A DNA stretch of 27,787 nt from JBGTIS01 sp041745535 (GCA_041745535.1 JBGTIS010000303.1:1-27787), one strand, 5' to 3'. Shown: positions 16,984-25,451, numbered from the stretch's first letter. Notes: generated from the sequence alone by a model not told the origin. Program-made: numbers and translations.

Positions 16984-19413
16984 ATGACCGACAAAGATTC
17001 TCGTAAAAATTTTGAAAAAGAAGAAGAAACTTATCCTGAGAAGCTGTTAAATCACATTCGTATTCTGGAAGAACAGTTAATCGCGAGTGATAAAAAAGTT
17101 GAAGAGCAAAACTCTTTGCTCAGGCATGTACTTGATAGCAAAATGACGGGCTATTGGGACTGGCATGTCAGAGACAATTACGAATATTTCAGTCCGGGAT
17201 TTTCAAAGATGTTGGGTTACTCTGAACAGGAAATTGACTATCATCCGACAGCCTGGCGAAATATTATCCATCCCGATGATTTTCATTTGATATGGTCTAA
17301 ATTCAAGGAACACGTACATTCAAAAGGAAAAATCCCCATTGAATGTGAAACCCGATATTTCCACAAAGATGGTTCTATCGTTTGGTTTTACTGTATGGCC
17401 AAAGTTATTGATTGGAGCTCCGATGGCCAACCTCTCCGGATGATTGGAACGCATGTAAATATTACACCATTGAAGTCCGCTGAAAACTATATTCAGGACA
17501 AAAAGAAAAAGTACCAGCTAATTGTAAAAAACCTGCCGAATGGCGCGGTATTTATTTTGGATAAAGCACTGCGATTTACTTTTGCCGATGGCAGTGCTTT
17601 GGCATTGGCCGGATTACAAAAAGAAGAAATTGAGGGAAAGTTAGTATCAGAAGTGTTCAGCGGCAGTACAAAAAATCTACTTGAAAACACCTATAAACAT
17701 GCACTGGAAGGAGTTAAAAATTCATTTGAGTTTACAGAGAACGGAAAAACGTTTTACGCGGAAGCTGTACCAGTTACCGACAATGAAATAATTGATCAGA
17801 TATTGATTCTTTTTGTTGATATCACCAAAAGGAAAAAGAGTGAGATCAGAATAAAAAAGGCAAGGGAAAAGGCAGAGAAAGCTTCCAAAGCCAAAACGGA
17901 TTTTCTTTCGGCCATGTCGCACGAAATTCGTACCCCACTCAATGCCATAATTGGTATGACGCACTGGCTATTGCAGGAAAAACCGAGGAAAGACCAGTTG
18001 GAAGTGCTGCAAACCGTAAAAATTTCTTCAGAAAATCTGTTGTATATCATCAACGATATTTTGGATTTCAGCAAAATTGAGGCAAATAAAATTGAGCTCG
18101 AACAAATTGACTTCAAATTGAAGGAACTGGTAAAAGGAATCAGGTATTCGATGAAATACCAGGCAGCGGAAAAAAATATTGAATTTAAAATACTATATCA
18201 GGATGAAATTCCGGACCTATTAAAAGGTGATCCGGTACGGTTGAATCAAATCCTGGTTAACTTAATTAGTAATGCCATAAAATTCACGCACAAAGGTTAC
18301 GTCCGGGTGAGTATTTCCTTGGAAGACGAAACCGACACTGATGTTACTTTAGAATTTAAGGTTGAGGATACTGGTATCGGCATTCCTAATGACAAACTTA
18401 AAGTAATTTTTGAAAGCTTTACCCAAAGCAATGCCGATATAACCAGAAAATACGGGGGAACAGGATTGGGGCTCAACATTATTAAAAATCTTCTCAAATT
18501 ATTTAACTCTGAAATTGAAGTTAAAAGTAAATTAGGCAAAGGTTCTGTTTTCTCTTTCAACCTGAAACTGGAAAAAGGCGCTGCCGCTGATTTACCATCG
18601 CAAAAGCCAATTCAAAATTATGAATTTACAAGTTTAAATAATGCCCGAATTCTTTTGGTTGATGACAATAAGATTAACAGAGATGTTGCCGCCAAGTTTT
18701 TACTGAAATGGGATGCGGTGCTTGATTTTGCCGAAAATGGAAAAATAGCACTTGAAAAAGTACAGCATAACAAATATGATATGGTACTGATGGATTTGCA
18801 CATGCCCGTGATGGATGGTTACCAGTGTGTGGATAATATCCGGAAATTGTCAGATAAACAATTTCAGGAACTTCCCATTTTTGCTTTAACGGTTTCTTCC
18901 ATCAGGCATGAAAGGAGTAAAATACAACGAATAGGATTCAATGGTTTTATCTCCAAGCCTTTTATGCCACAAGAATTGCATCAAAAGCTTTTACACATTT
19001 TAAAGAAGAAAAAAGAAAATAAAACTATTGGAAAAATTGCTTCAACGGAAGATTTTGGTGAAGAAAAAGGGGCATCATTGCTGGATTTTGACGTATTTAC
19101 TTTTTTAGCGGAAGACGATCCGGCTAAGGTGAAAAGTTTGATTGAGTCTTTTAAAGAATCAATAATGGTTTTTAAAAAGGAATATGAAATTAATATGAGG
19201 TCGCAAAATAAAGAAGAACTTCGTAAGAGTATCCACAAAGTTACGGCTACCCTGCGATTTGTGAGGGCCCATGATCTTTTAAACATAATTCAGGAAGAAA
19301 GAACATTTTGGTTAAATTCAAATCCTGATGAAGCTTTTATCAGCGGTTCAATAAAAAGGGTAAAAAAGTTGTGCAATCGGCATATAAAATTATTAAACGC
19401 TAAAATCAGATAA
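16984..19413 (+). CDS. Hybrid sensor histidine kinase with PAS, receiver and divergent HPt domains
   Basis: A soluble hybrid kinase of 809 residues with no membrane helix. A coiled-coil N-terminus (10-45) is followed by a PAS/PAC pair of the PAS_3 type (about 50-165, with HPDD and HKDGSIVW) and a second PAS (175-285). Then come HisKA with SHEIRTPLNA (H313), HATPase with N425/N430 region, DTGIGIP and GGTGLGLNI, and a receiver with LLVDDN and MDLHMPVMDG (D604, K658). A C-terminal helical part (690-800) has SIHKVTATLRF. That last motif keeps the HPt histidine (H751) but lacks the K-G of the usual HxLKG; Bacteroidota HPt domains often look this way. The gene has no partner regulator next to it; it ends 5 bases before the tail of the SGNH hydrolase on the other strand. 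Confidence 0.93.
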   Translation: MTDKDSRKNFEKEEETYPEKLLNHIRILEEQLIASDKKVEEQNSLLRHVLDSKMTGYWDWHVRDNYEYFSPGFSKMLGYSEQEIDYHPTAWRNIIHPDDFHLIWSKFKEHVHSKGKIPIECETRYFHKDGSIVWFYCMAKVIDWSSDGQPLRMIGTHVNITPLKSAENYIQDKKKKYQLIVKNLPNGAVFILDKALRFTFADGSALALAGLQKEEIEGKLVSEVFSGSTKNLLENTYKHALEGVKNSFEFTENGKTFYAEAVPVTDNEIIDQILILFVDITKRKKSEIRIKKAREKAEKASKAKTDFLSAMSHEIRTPLNAIIGMTHWLLQEKPRKDQLEVLQTVKISSENLLYIINDILDFSKIEANKIELEQIDFKLKELVKGIRYSMKYQAAEKNIEFKILYQDEIPDLLKGDPVRLNQILVNLISNAIKFTHKGYVRVSISLEDETDTDVTLEFKVEDTGIGIPNDKLKVIFESFTQSNADITRKYGGTGLGLNIIKNLLKLFNSEIEVKSKLGKGSVFSFNLKLEKGAAADLPSQKPIQNYEFTSLNNARILLVDDNKINRDVAAKFLLKWDAVLDFAENGKIALEKVQHNKYDMVLMDLHMPVMDGYQCVDNIRKLSDKQFQELPIFALTVSSIRHERSKIQRIGFNGFISKPFMPQELHQKLLHILKKKKENKTIGKIASTEDFGEEKGASLLDFDVFTFLAEDDPAKVKSLIESFKESIMVFKKEYEINMRSQNKEELRKSIHKVTATLRFVRAHDLLNIIQEERTFWLNSNPDEAFISGSIKRVKKLCNRHIKLLNAKIR

Positions 19414-19418
19414 TGCCA

Positions 19419-20021
19419 TCAGCCAACTGCCATACTTTTTAATCGTTCCAATATAGCAATAACCCACAATTTATACATTTTTTCTGAGGGATGCAGCTGA
19501 TCGGCCGTGATCAGTTCGGACTGATGTGCGGCCAGCCTTGAAATACCGGTAACATCCACATAGGTGATTACCTCGTTTTTGGTAACCGCTTTATTTATAT
19601 AATTATACAAATCAATCTCAGCACTGGTTTTTTCAGGATTTTTGGTCTGCCCGAATGGCGTTACACTATAGTCAGGAATGGAGAGCACCATTACTTTTTT
19701 ACGATTGCCACCGGCAAACTCAATGGCCTGTTTGAGAAGTAAGGTAAATTCTTTTCGGTATTCATCCATTGAATAACCTTTGTATTGGTTATTAACACCA
19801 ATCAGCAGGGAAACCAAATCAAAATTTTTAATAATGGGCTGCTGGTTAATAGCCTGTTGTAAATCGTGGGTAGTCCAGCCGGTATGGGCAATAATTATGG
19901 GCTTTTCCCAATGTATTTGACGGGCAAGCACCTCAGGCCAGCAGTCTGCCCGGTTTACTCCTTCCCCAAGGGTATAAGAATCTCCTAATGCTAAAAATTT
20001 TTTATGCTGTGAATTATTCAT
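19419..20021 (-). CDS. SGNH/GDSL-family hydrolase
   Basis: A 200-residue esterase of the SGNH superfamily. All four blocks are visible: block I LALGDSYTLGEG with nucleophile S15, G48 in HTGWTT, N77 in IGVNNQ, and the catalytic pair D174/H177 in ADQLHPS. There is no signal peptide, so it is probably cytoplasmic. Members of this group act as lipases, acyl-esterases or deacetylases on sugars, and the substrate cannot be read from sequence. It is the last gene of a minus-strand run, 51 bases after the YjbR gene, and its stop lies 5 bases from the stop of the second hybrid kinase. Confidence 0.9.
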   Translation of the reverse strand: MNNSQHKKFLALGDSYTLGEGVNRADCWPEVLARQIHWEKPIIIAHTGWTTHDLQQAINQQPIIKNFDLVSLLIGVNNQYKGYSMDEYRKEFTLLLKQAIEFAGGNRKKVMVLSIPDYSVTPFGQTKNPEKTSAEIDLYNYINKAVTKNEVITYVDVTGISRLAAHQSELITADQLHPSEKMYKLWVIAILERLKSMAVG

Positions 20022-20072
20022 CAGGAAAAGAAATTCCGAGTTACCAAAAGCACTTTTTTGGAAATCAAAAAC

Positions 20073-20426
20073 CTAAAGACTGTGAAGCGATTCACGTTGC
20101 GCTTTGGTTAATTTGGCAACCACCAAATCATACGAATGGTCGGTCCATTTTTTTATAAACTGGTCATTTAAGCTTCCATCAATCAGCAAGGTGTTCCAAT
20201 GAGTTTTATTCATGTGATAACCAGGGCGTACGCTGGGATACTGCTCGCGCAACAAAACAGCTTCTTCAGGATCGCATTTTAGATTAACGCTTTCAAAAAA
20301 ATCAATGTTAGTAAGAGCAAACATTTTACCGCATACCTTAAATACGAGCGTTTGCTGGTCGAAAGGGAATTCTTCCGATACTCCTTTTTTGCCAATACAA
20401 TAGTTTCTGAAAGCTTCTATGTCCAA
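20073..20426 (-). CDS. MmcQ/YjbR family protein
   Basis: A 117-residue protein of the YjbR fold (a CyaY-like alpha/beta sandwich often labelled DNA-binding). It shows the family pattern: N-terminal helix MDIEAFRNYC, KGVSEEFPFD, VFKVCGKMFAL, the mid-protein VNLKCDPEEA, then PGYHMNKTHWNTL and the C-terminal helix DLVVAKLTKAQRE. Length is normal. The biochemical role is not established; DNA binding is a family label rather than something the sequence proves. It starts 5 bases after the stop of the small membrane protein gene, so the two share an mRNA, and the SGNH hydrolase follows. Confidence 0.9.
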   Translation of the reverse strand: MDIEAFRNYCIGKKGVSEEFPFDQQTLVFKVCGKMFALTNIDFFESVNLKCDPEEAVLLREQYPSVRPGYHMNKTHWNTLLIDGSLNDQFIKKWTDHSYDLVVAKLTKAQRESLHSL

Positions 20427-20431
20427 TTTGC

Positions 20432-20635
20432 TCAGAGGAAATGTTTGCCCAATAAAAAGATAATCCCTAAAAGAAAAATTATGATAGCAATTTTATTAAT
20501 TCCGTGCATTACTTTCAGGTTAAAATTGGTTTTTCGGGTGGGATCTTTTTTTCTGAAAAAATATCCGAATACTGGTCCGAAATCAAAATATTCCTGCCAG
20601 GTCATTTTCTTTTTTGTGTGAGGTTGTTCGCTCAT
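20432..20635 (-). CDS. Small single-pass membrane protein (DUF6728-like)
   Basis: A 67-residue protein with a soluble N-terminus (TWQEYFDFGPVFGYFFRKKDP) and one C-terminal membrane helix (INKIAIIIFLLGIIFLLGKHF). The pattern is that of small Bacteroidota proteins I associate with DUF6728; that name is from memory and should be checked. No function is known. A full promoter (TTG-N17-TAATTTTG) lies just upstream, so this gene starts its own transcription unit and is followed after 5 bases by the YjbR gene. Confidence 0.8.
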   Translation of the reverse strand: MSEQPHTKKKMTWQEYFDFGPVFGYFFRKKDPTRKTNFNLKVMHGINKIAIIIFLLGIIFLLGKHFL

Positions 20636-20671
20636 ATTTAATATTTCCAGATTTAATTACAGACCTAAAAC

Positions 20672-20699
20672 CAAAATTAAAATGAAAAAGTTTACTCAA
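20672..20699 (-). promoter_or_regulatory. Predicted promoter of the small membrane protein / YjbR / SGNH unit
   Basis: On the minus strand TTG at 20697-20699 is followed after 17 bases by TAATTTTG at 20672-20679, a full TAnnTTTG match. The expected start near 20665 leaves a leader of about 29 bases. The -33 element overlaps the last codons of ispG. Confidence 0.5.
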
Positions 20700-22686
20700 C
20701 TCGCTCCGGTTCCAGCCATTTTCCATCTTCCTTAATCAGGCCTATCAGTTCGTCAACGGCATTCCAGGAGGGTACGCTTCTTTTTACCACATTTTGCCCC
20801 CGGTACAAGGTAATTTTTCCTTTTCCGGAACCCACGTACCCGTAATCAGCGTCGGCCATTTCGCCGGGGCCATTTACAATGCAACCCATGATGCCAATTT
20901 TTACTCCTTTCAAATGTTCAGTTCTTTTTCGGATCAAGGCGGTGGTTTCCTGCAGGTCAAACAGGGTTCTGCCACAGGATGGACAGGAAATGTATTCAGT
21001 TTTGGAAATGCGGGTGCGGGCAGCCTGTAATATGCCGAAAGCAATACTGTTATTTTTTTGAATTAATCGCAGCCGCTCTTCTTTGGTTTGGAACTCCGTC
21101 AATTCGTTACTCAATAAAACCCCATCGCCAAAACCATCGATTAATAACCCGCCAAAATCGGTAGACGCGTACAAAATACTGTGCTGAGACGCTTCGCTGT
21201 CGTATTTTCGCAAAATAATTACCGGTGTATCCACCTGGTTGGTCATCAATTCGAAAAAGAATCTGCGTTGTTCAGCCATGCCATGGGCATTGTCAGTATC
21301 CAAAACAAGCACCAGGGAATGATTCTTTTTAATATTATCCAGCAATGCTATAGTGAGGTCATGGATGGTAAGCCGCAGAAAATTTAACTGTGGATGTGCT
21401 ATCGGATTGGATAGAAATTCTGAAACCGATAACATAGGGAATTTATTTACCTGATCATCAGTTTGAAACCAGTAGGTATAATCTATTATTTCCTTCAGTC
21501 CATTGGGTAGCATAAAAGAAACCGGGGAAGTGCCGGAATAGACATAATCGCTTCCCTGGTCGTTCATTTTCCATTTGTCAGGCTCGGGCAGATAGAAGTG
21601 GCCAATACCTTTAAAATCCTTATACGTCCATTGGTTAATTCCCCGTATGTCAGCAATTACCCGGGGTACATTGCTGCGGCCAATGTTCAGTACTTCGGTA
21701 GTTTTCCGCCTATGATAGAAAAAAGGATCTTTGGGAATTTCATGAACAGGTTTGATGGGTTGGTGCCCGGCACGGTTTCTATACCGGTCGACCAATGCCT
21801 GTGCTACCGGTGCTTCCGCTTCGGGTTCCTCGGTAAGTGATACCCGGACGGTATCGCCCAGGCCATCTTCCAGTAAAGTACCAATCCCCACTGCCGATTT
21901 AATTCTTCCGTCTTCTCCGTCGCCGGCTTCGGTAACACCGAGGTGTAATGGGTAAGGTTGTAATCCTTCTTCATCTAATTTTTGTACCAGAAGGCGGTAA
22001 GCCTGCACCATTACCTGTGGGTTACTGGATTTCATAGACAATACAATATCGTAATACCGCATATCCTCACAAATCCTGAGAAATTCCAGTGCCGATTCTA
22101 CCATGCCCAGCGGCGTATCACCATATCGGCTCATAATCCGGTCGGATAAAGAACCATGATTGGTGCCAATGCGCATGGTCGTACCATATTCTTTGCAAAT
22201 GGCAACCAAAGGAGTAAATCGTTCCCGAATTCTTTCTATCTCGGCCTCATAAGCATGGTCGGTATATTCAATAATTTCAAACCTTTTTTTATCGGCATAA
22301 TTGCCCGGATTAATTCTTACTTTTTCTACAATTCTGGCAGCGAGTTCAGCGGCATTGGGCGTAAAATGGATGTCGGCAATCAGCGGAACTTTAAAACCGC
22401 GGCGGCGTAACTCTTTTCGGATATTTCCTAAATTTTCGGCTTCTTTAATACTGGGGGCCGTAATTCTGATATACTCGCAGCCTGCTTCAATCATTCGGAT
22501 AGCCTGTTCAACAGAGCCTAGGGTATCCATGGTATCTACGGTAGTCATAGATTGAATCCGGATGGGATTGTCGCCTCCCAAAGGGATACCTCCAATGTCT
22601 ACCACCCTGGTTTTGTATCGTGAGTAGGCAGTCAGGCTGTTGCAATAACTTTTTATATCATTAATTTCGGAACCAATCATCACCAT
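20692..22686 (-). CDS. ispG: (E)-4-hydroxy-3-methylbut-2-enyl-diphosphate synthase, long three-domain form
   Basis: IspG (GcpE) converts MEcPP to HMBPP in the next-to-last step of the MEP pathway, using a [4Fe-4S] cluster. The N-terminal TIM barrel (about 20-300) has RIQSMTTVDT, IRITAPS, PLIADIHF and RINPGN. Residues about 310-550 are the extra middle domain that sets the plant/Bacteroidota/Chlamydia type apart from the 370-residue E. coli type. The C-terminal domain carries the cluster cysteines C568 and C571 (CPSCGRT) and C602 (GCIVNGPGE), with E609. The 664 residues agree with the long form. MVM offers two ATG starts six bases apart. A -7 box TATTTTTG lies 70 bases upstream. Confidence 0.97.
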   Translation of the reverse strand: MVMIGSEINDIKSYCNSLTAYSRYKTRVVDIGGIPLGGDNPIRIQSMTTVDTMDTLGSVEQAIRMIEAGCEYIRITAPSIKEAENLGNIRKELRRRGFKVPLIADIHFTPNAAELAARIVEKVRINPGNYADKKRFEIIEYTDHAYEAEIERIRERFTPLVAICKEYGTTMRIGTNHGSLSDRIMSRYGDTPLGMVESALEFLRICEDMRYYDIVLSMKSSNPQVMVQAYRLLVQKLDEEGLQPYPLHLGVTEAGDGEDGRIKSAVGIGTLLEDGLGDTVRVSLTEEPEAEAPVAQALVDRYRNRAGHQPIKPVHEIPKDPFFYHRRKTTEVLNIGRSNVPRVIADIRGINQWTYKDFKGIGHFYLPEPDKWKMNDQGSDYVYSGTSPVSFMLPNGLKEIIDYTYWFQTDDQVNKFPMLSVSEFLSNPIAHPQLNFLRLTIHDLTIALLDNIKKNHSLVLVLDTDNAHGMAEQRRFFFELMTNQVDTPVIILRKYDSEASQHSILYASTDFGGLLIDGFGDGVLLSNELTEFQTKEERLRLIQKNNSIAFGILQAARTRISKTEYISCPSCGRTLFDLQETTALIRKRTEHLKGVKIGIMGCIVNGPGEMADADYGYVGSGKGKITLYRGQNVVKRSVPSWNAVDELIGLIKEDGKWLEPERVE

Positions 22687-22755
22687 AGGATTTTTTTTAA
22701 AGATTATGCCGGATTAGCATTGAAAGTATCAACGGTCTTTCTTTACAAACCATCG

Positions 22756-22763
22756 CAAAAATA
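22756..22763 (-). promoter_or_regulatory. Predicted -7 box (TATTTTTG) for ispG
   Basis: The minus strand reads TATTTTTG, a full match to TAnnTTTG, 70 bases before the ispG start. No TTG occurs at -33. The region is A/T-rich, so a chance match is possible. Confidence 0.35.
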
Positions 22764-22798
22764 AAAAGTTCTGTTTAACAGCATTTCATCTTTCTAAA

Positions 22799-23506
22799 TT
22801 AAATATCACCCAATTGTGGCCTGATCAAAATTTCTTCTACCACCGCTCTTTTCGAAACGGAAAAAGCTGTCCAGATGGTTTCCGCGATATCTTCAGCAGC
22901 CATAAATCTGTCTTCCGGGAGGTCAGTGCCCTGCCAGCTATCCGTATACGTCGCGCCTGGCAGCACGGCCGTTACCCGAATCCCATGCGGTTTCATTTCC
23001 TGACGTAAAACTTTAGTCATACCCAGCATGGCGAATTTTGAAATGCAGTACGATCCACCATTGGTATAGGGAACGATGCTTGCTGTAGAACAAATATTGA
23101 AAATATGCCCGGATTTACGGAGCATCATTTCAGCAACCAGATCGCGGGTGAGGTAGTAAGCGCTGTAAAGGTTTGTATTCATCATTTGTTCCAGCACGCC
23201 GTCTTCCTCTTTATGAATTTCACCAGGAATAAACAAACCCGCGTTATTAACCAGTATTGCTGTAGGAATTTGAAGGTTCCGGATAAAATCTGAAAACTTT
23301 TTAACTTCTTTTTTTTCAGACAAATCTGCTGGCTGTAAAAATATAAGGCAATCGGGAAACTGTTCGTTTATTTCTTTTTTTAAATTTTGTAAGTCAGATT
23401 CATTTCGGGCACAGGTGGCAATCGCGAATTTCTCATGGGCCAGCCGTTGAATAATGGCACGGCCTATCCCTTTGGTGCCTCCGGTAATTACTGCTAGTTT
23501 AGCCAT
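22799..23506 (-). CDS. Short-chain dehydrogenase/reductase
   Basis: A 235-residue classical SDR. The nucleotide-binding motif TGGTKGIG (8-15), NNAG (87-90), and the catalytic S140, Y153 and K157 (SYCISK) are all present, so it should be an active NAD(P)H-dependent oxidoreductase. CARN after the second strand has an Arg that often points to NADPH. The C-terminal part is short (about 60 residues after the active-site helix) and ends in RPQLGD, a pattern of short SDRs of the YwfD/3-ketoacyl reductase-like type whose substrates are not known. It is transcribed away from mlaE from its own promoter and ends 112 bases before ispG. Confidence 0.9.
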   Translation of the reverse strand: MAKLAVITGGTKGIGRAIIQRLAHEKFAIATCARNESDLQNLKKEINEQFPDCLIFLQPADLSEKKEVKKFSDFIRNLQIPTAILVNNAGLFIPGEIHKEEDGVLEQMMNTNLYSAYYLTRDLVAEMMLRKSGHIFNICSTASIVPYTNGGSYCISKFAMLGMTKVLRQEMKPHGIRVTAVLPGATYTDSWQGTDLPEDRFMAAEDIAETIWTAFSVSKRAVVEEILIRPQLGDI

Positions 23507-23568
23507 AATTTTGGGTAAATAAATATTGTAATAAAATAAAAACCGATTCTTGGCCGATAAATATGAAT

Positions 23569-23601
23569 CAAAGTTACGTAAAAGAATATATTTCCTAACA
23601 A
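23569..23601 (-). promoter_or_regulatory. Predicted promoter of the SDR gene
   Basis: On the minus strand TTG at 23599-23601 is followed after 22 bases by TAACTTTG at 23569-23576, a full -7 match with spacing inside the known range. The start would fall near 23562, about 55 bases before the ATG. Confidence 0.5.
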
Positions 23602-23618
23602 GTTGCGGAATTATGTGT

Positions 23619-23626
23619 TAGTTTTG
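23619..23626 (+). promoter_or_regulatory. Predicted -7 box (TAGTTTTG) for the mlaE-mlaF unit
   Basis: The plus strand reads TAGTTTTG, a full TAnnTTTG match, 77 bases before the mlaE ATG. The nearest upstream TTG (23603-23605) is only 13 bases away, too close for a normal -33, so only the -7 box is supported. Confidence 0.4.
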
Positions 23627-23703
23627 GCAAAGGAGTGGATAAATCATGATATTCGTGCTTTTTTATGGAATGCTGTACAATATTTTTAAACTTATTTTAA
23701 AAA

Positions 23704-24435
23704 ATGCTTAAACGAGTTGGCAAATACATTTTATTTATATATTCTCTTTTTCGCAACAGAGAAACCCTGATTACCTATGTGAGGAGAACAATTGATGAGG
23801 CCATATTAATAGGAGTAAATTCTCTGATTTTGGTGGCCATAGTTTCTACTTTTATTGGCGCGGTTACCACTGTTCAAACAGCTAACAACCTGGTAAGTCC
23901 TTTTGTTCCTGCTTTTGTGATCAGTACCGTAGTTCGGGATATGACGGTGCTGGAGTTGGCGCCTACCATTACCTGTATAGTATTAGCCGGGAAGGTCGGC
24001 TCTAATATCGCGGGCAGCTTAGGTACCATGCGCATTACCGAACAGATTGATGCTTTGGAGGTAATGGGAATAAATGCTTCCTCCTACCTGGTGTTTCCTA
24101 AAATTATAGCAGCCATGCTGATGTTTCCTTTGCTGGTAATCATCGCTGGATTTCTCTCCATTTATGGCGGTTATCTGGCTGGTACCCTCACCAATATGAT
24201 TACTTCAGAAGATTATGTGTACGGAATCAGACTGGATTTTAATCGGTATAATGTGATTTTTGCTTTAATTAAATCCGTTGTATTTGCATATCTCATTTCT
24301 TCAATTTCTGCCTATCAGGGGTTTTATACAAAAGGAGGCGCGCTGGAAGTTGGCATTGCCAGCACCACTGCTGTAACCAATAGTTGTATCGCTGTGCTGC
24401 TGGCCGATTATGTGTTGGCACAATTGCTCATGTAA
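23704..24435 (+). CDS. mlaE: MlaE-family ABC transporter permease
   Basis: A 243-residue inner-membrane permease of the MlaE/YrbE family. About five membrane helices are visible (near 32-56, 80-97, 138-165, 188-212 and 222-242). The signature region APTITCIVLAGKVGSNIAGSLGTMRITEQIDALEVMGI is present (its parts span residues about 89-126); this is the conserved coupling and core part of the family. MlaE with MlaF moves phospholipids or similar lipids between inner and outer membrane. The ATPase gene follows after 32 bases. The substrate-binding MlaD protein, which usually completes the inner-membrane complex, is not encoded next to it in this window. Confidence 0.92.
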   Translation: MLKRVGKYILFIYSLFRNRETLITYVRRTIDEAILIGVNSLILVAIVSTFIGAVTTVQTANNLVSPFVPAFVISTVVRDMTVLELAPTITCIVLAGKVGSNIAGSLGTMRITEQIDALEVMGINASSYLVFPKIIAAMLMFPLLVIIAGFLSIYGGYLAGTLTNMITSEDYVYGIRLDFNRYNVIFALIKSVVFAYLISSISAYQGFYTKGGALEVGIASTTAVTNSCIAVLLADYVLAQLLM

Positions 24436-24467
24436 CCGTAAAATAATATTGTTTAGAATTTATCAGT

Positions 24468-25211
24468 ATGATTGAGATAAAGAATATTTCCAAATCTTTT
24501 GAGGGTAAAACTATATTAGAAAATATAAGTGGTGTTTTTGAAAAAGGCAAAACCAATTTGATAATTGGAGCAAGTGGTACCGGAAAAAGTGTATTGCTGA
24601 AATGTATTGTAGGACTCATCCCGCCCGAATCTGGCACGGTATATTATGATGGCAGGGATTTTACCCATGCCGACCGGGACCTGAAAACAGAGGTCAGACG
24701 GGAAATTGGAATGTTATTTCAAGGCGTGGCGCTGTTCGATTCAATGAACGTACAGGACAATGTGAAATTCCCTTTGGATATTCTTACCGAAGTTCCGGAG
24801 GCTGAAAAGCTGGACCGGGTAAATTTTTGCCTGCAACGGGTGGGTCTTGAAAACATCAACAGAAGAATGCCTGCTGAGTTAAGTGGTGGAATGAAAAAAA
24901 GAGTAGGCATCGCAAGAGCCATTGTAAACAATTCTCAGTATTTGTTTTGCGATGAGCCTAATTCAGGGCTTGACCCCCAGACATCCATTCTGATTGACGA
25001 TCTGATTAAAGAAATTACCGACGAACTCAACATAACTACCATTGTAGTAACCCACGATATGAACTCCGTAATTGGTATTGGCGATCATATTTTATTTCTT
25101 TATAAAGGCCACAAACTTTGGGAAGGCAGCAATAACAATATTCTTGAAACTGATGTAAAAGAGTTGCGTGATTTTGTTTTTGCCAATAAGGTAATGAAAA
25201 AACTTAGCTAG
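24468..25211 (+). CDS. mlaF: ABC transporter ATP-binding protein, MlaF type
   Basis: A 247-residue ATPase of an MlaEF lipid transporter. Walker A GASGTGKS (34-41), Q-loop Q85, signature LSGGMKKR (138-145), Walker B YLFCDEP with E163, and switch H195 (VTHDMNS) are complete. The stretch NSGLDPQTS and DHILFLYKGHKLWEGS are typical of the Mla/Mce-type ATPases. It pairs with the permease upstream, forming a cytoplasmic dimer on the MlaE core. Translation should start at the ATG at 24468; the 32-base spacer to mlaE has no terminator. A T run after GCCGGTATTAACGGGTG (about 25257-25280) might end transcription, but the stem is too short to call. Confidence 0.93.
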   Translation: MIEIKNISKSFEGKTILENISGVFEKGKTNLIIGASGTGKSVLLKCIVGLIPPESGTVYYDGRDFTHADRDLKTEVRREIGMLFQGVALFDSMNVQDNVKFPLDILTEVPEAEKLDRVNFCLQRVGLENINRRMPAELSGGMKKRVGIARAIVNNSQYLFCDEPNSGLDPQTSILIDDLIKEITDELNITTIVVTHDMNSVIGIGDHILFLYKGHKLWEGSNNNILETDVKELRDFVFANKVMKKLS

Positions 25212-25231
25212 GTTCCAATATAATTAGCAAT

Positions 25232-25253
25232 ATCCAACCACTATCCAACCACT
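25232..25253. repeat. Perfect 11-base tandem repeat downstream of mlaF
   Basis: ATCCAACCACT occurs twice in a row without a gap. It lies 20 bases past the mlaF stop in an otherwise featureless 240-base gap (25212-25451). It may be a simple slippage duplication or a binding site; nothing else supports either. Confidence 0.7.
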
Positions 25254-25432
25254 GATTGCCGGTATTAACGGGTGTTTTTTCATTTATCCTAATCATTTAA
25301 TTACATTTCCAACTGTAATCCTACATGTAACTGCTATTTCAAAGTTCTAGCATAAGTTTTGCATAGCTGTGTTTAGGTTTTTTTAACAGCAACAAACCTT
25401 CACCTAAAGTGGTAATTAAGTTTATATTAAAG

Positions 25433-25445
25433 TTTTTTTAGCTAA
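25433..25445 (+). repeat. Shared motif TTTTTTTAGCTAA, copy 1
   Basis: The 13-base string ends 6 bases before the ATG of the SiaC-type gene. The same string occurs again at 25913-25925 before the next gene. It may be an A/T-rich leader element, or only coincidence in very AT-rich DNA. Confidence 0.4.
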
Positions 25446-25451
25446 TTATTT

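Noticed and set aside
25256..25280. Possible terminator after mlaF (CCG-loop-CGG followed by Ts)
   Set aside because: The stem is only three base pairs, too weak to call despite the T run.
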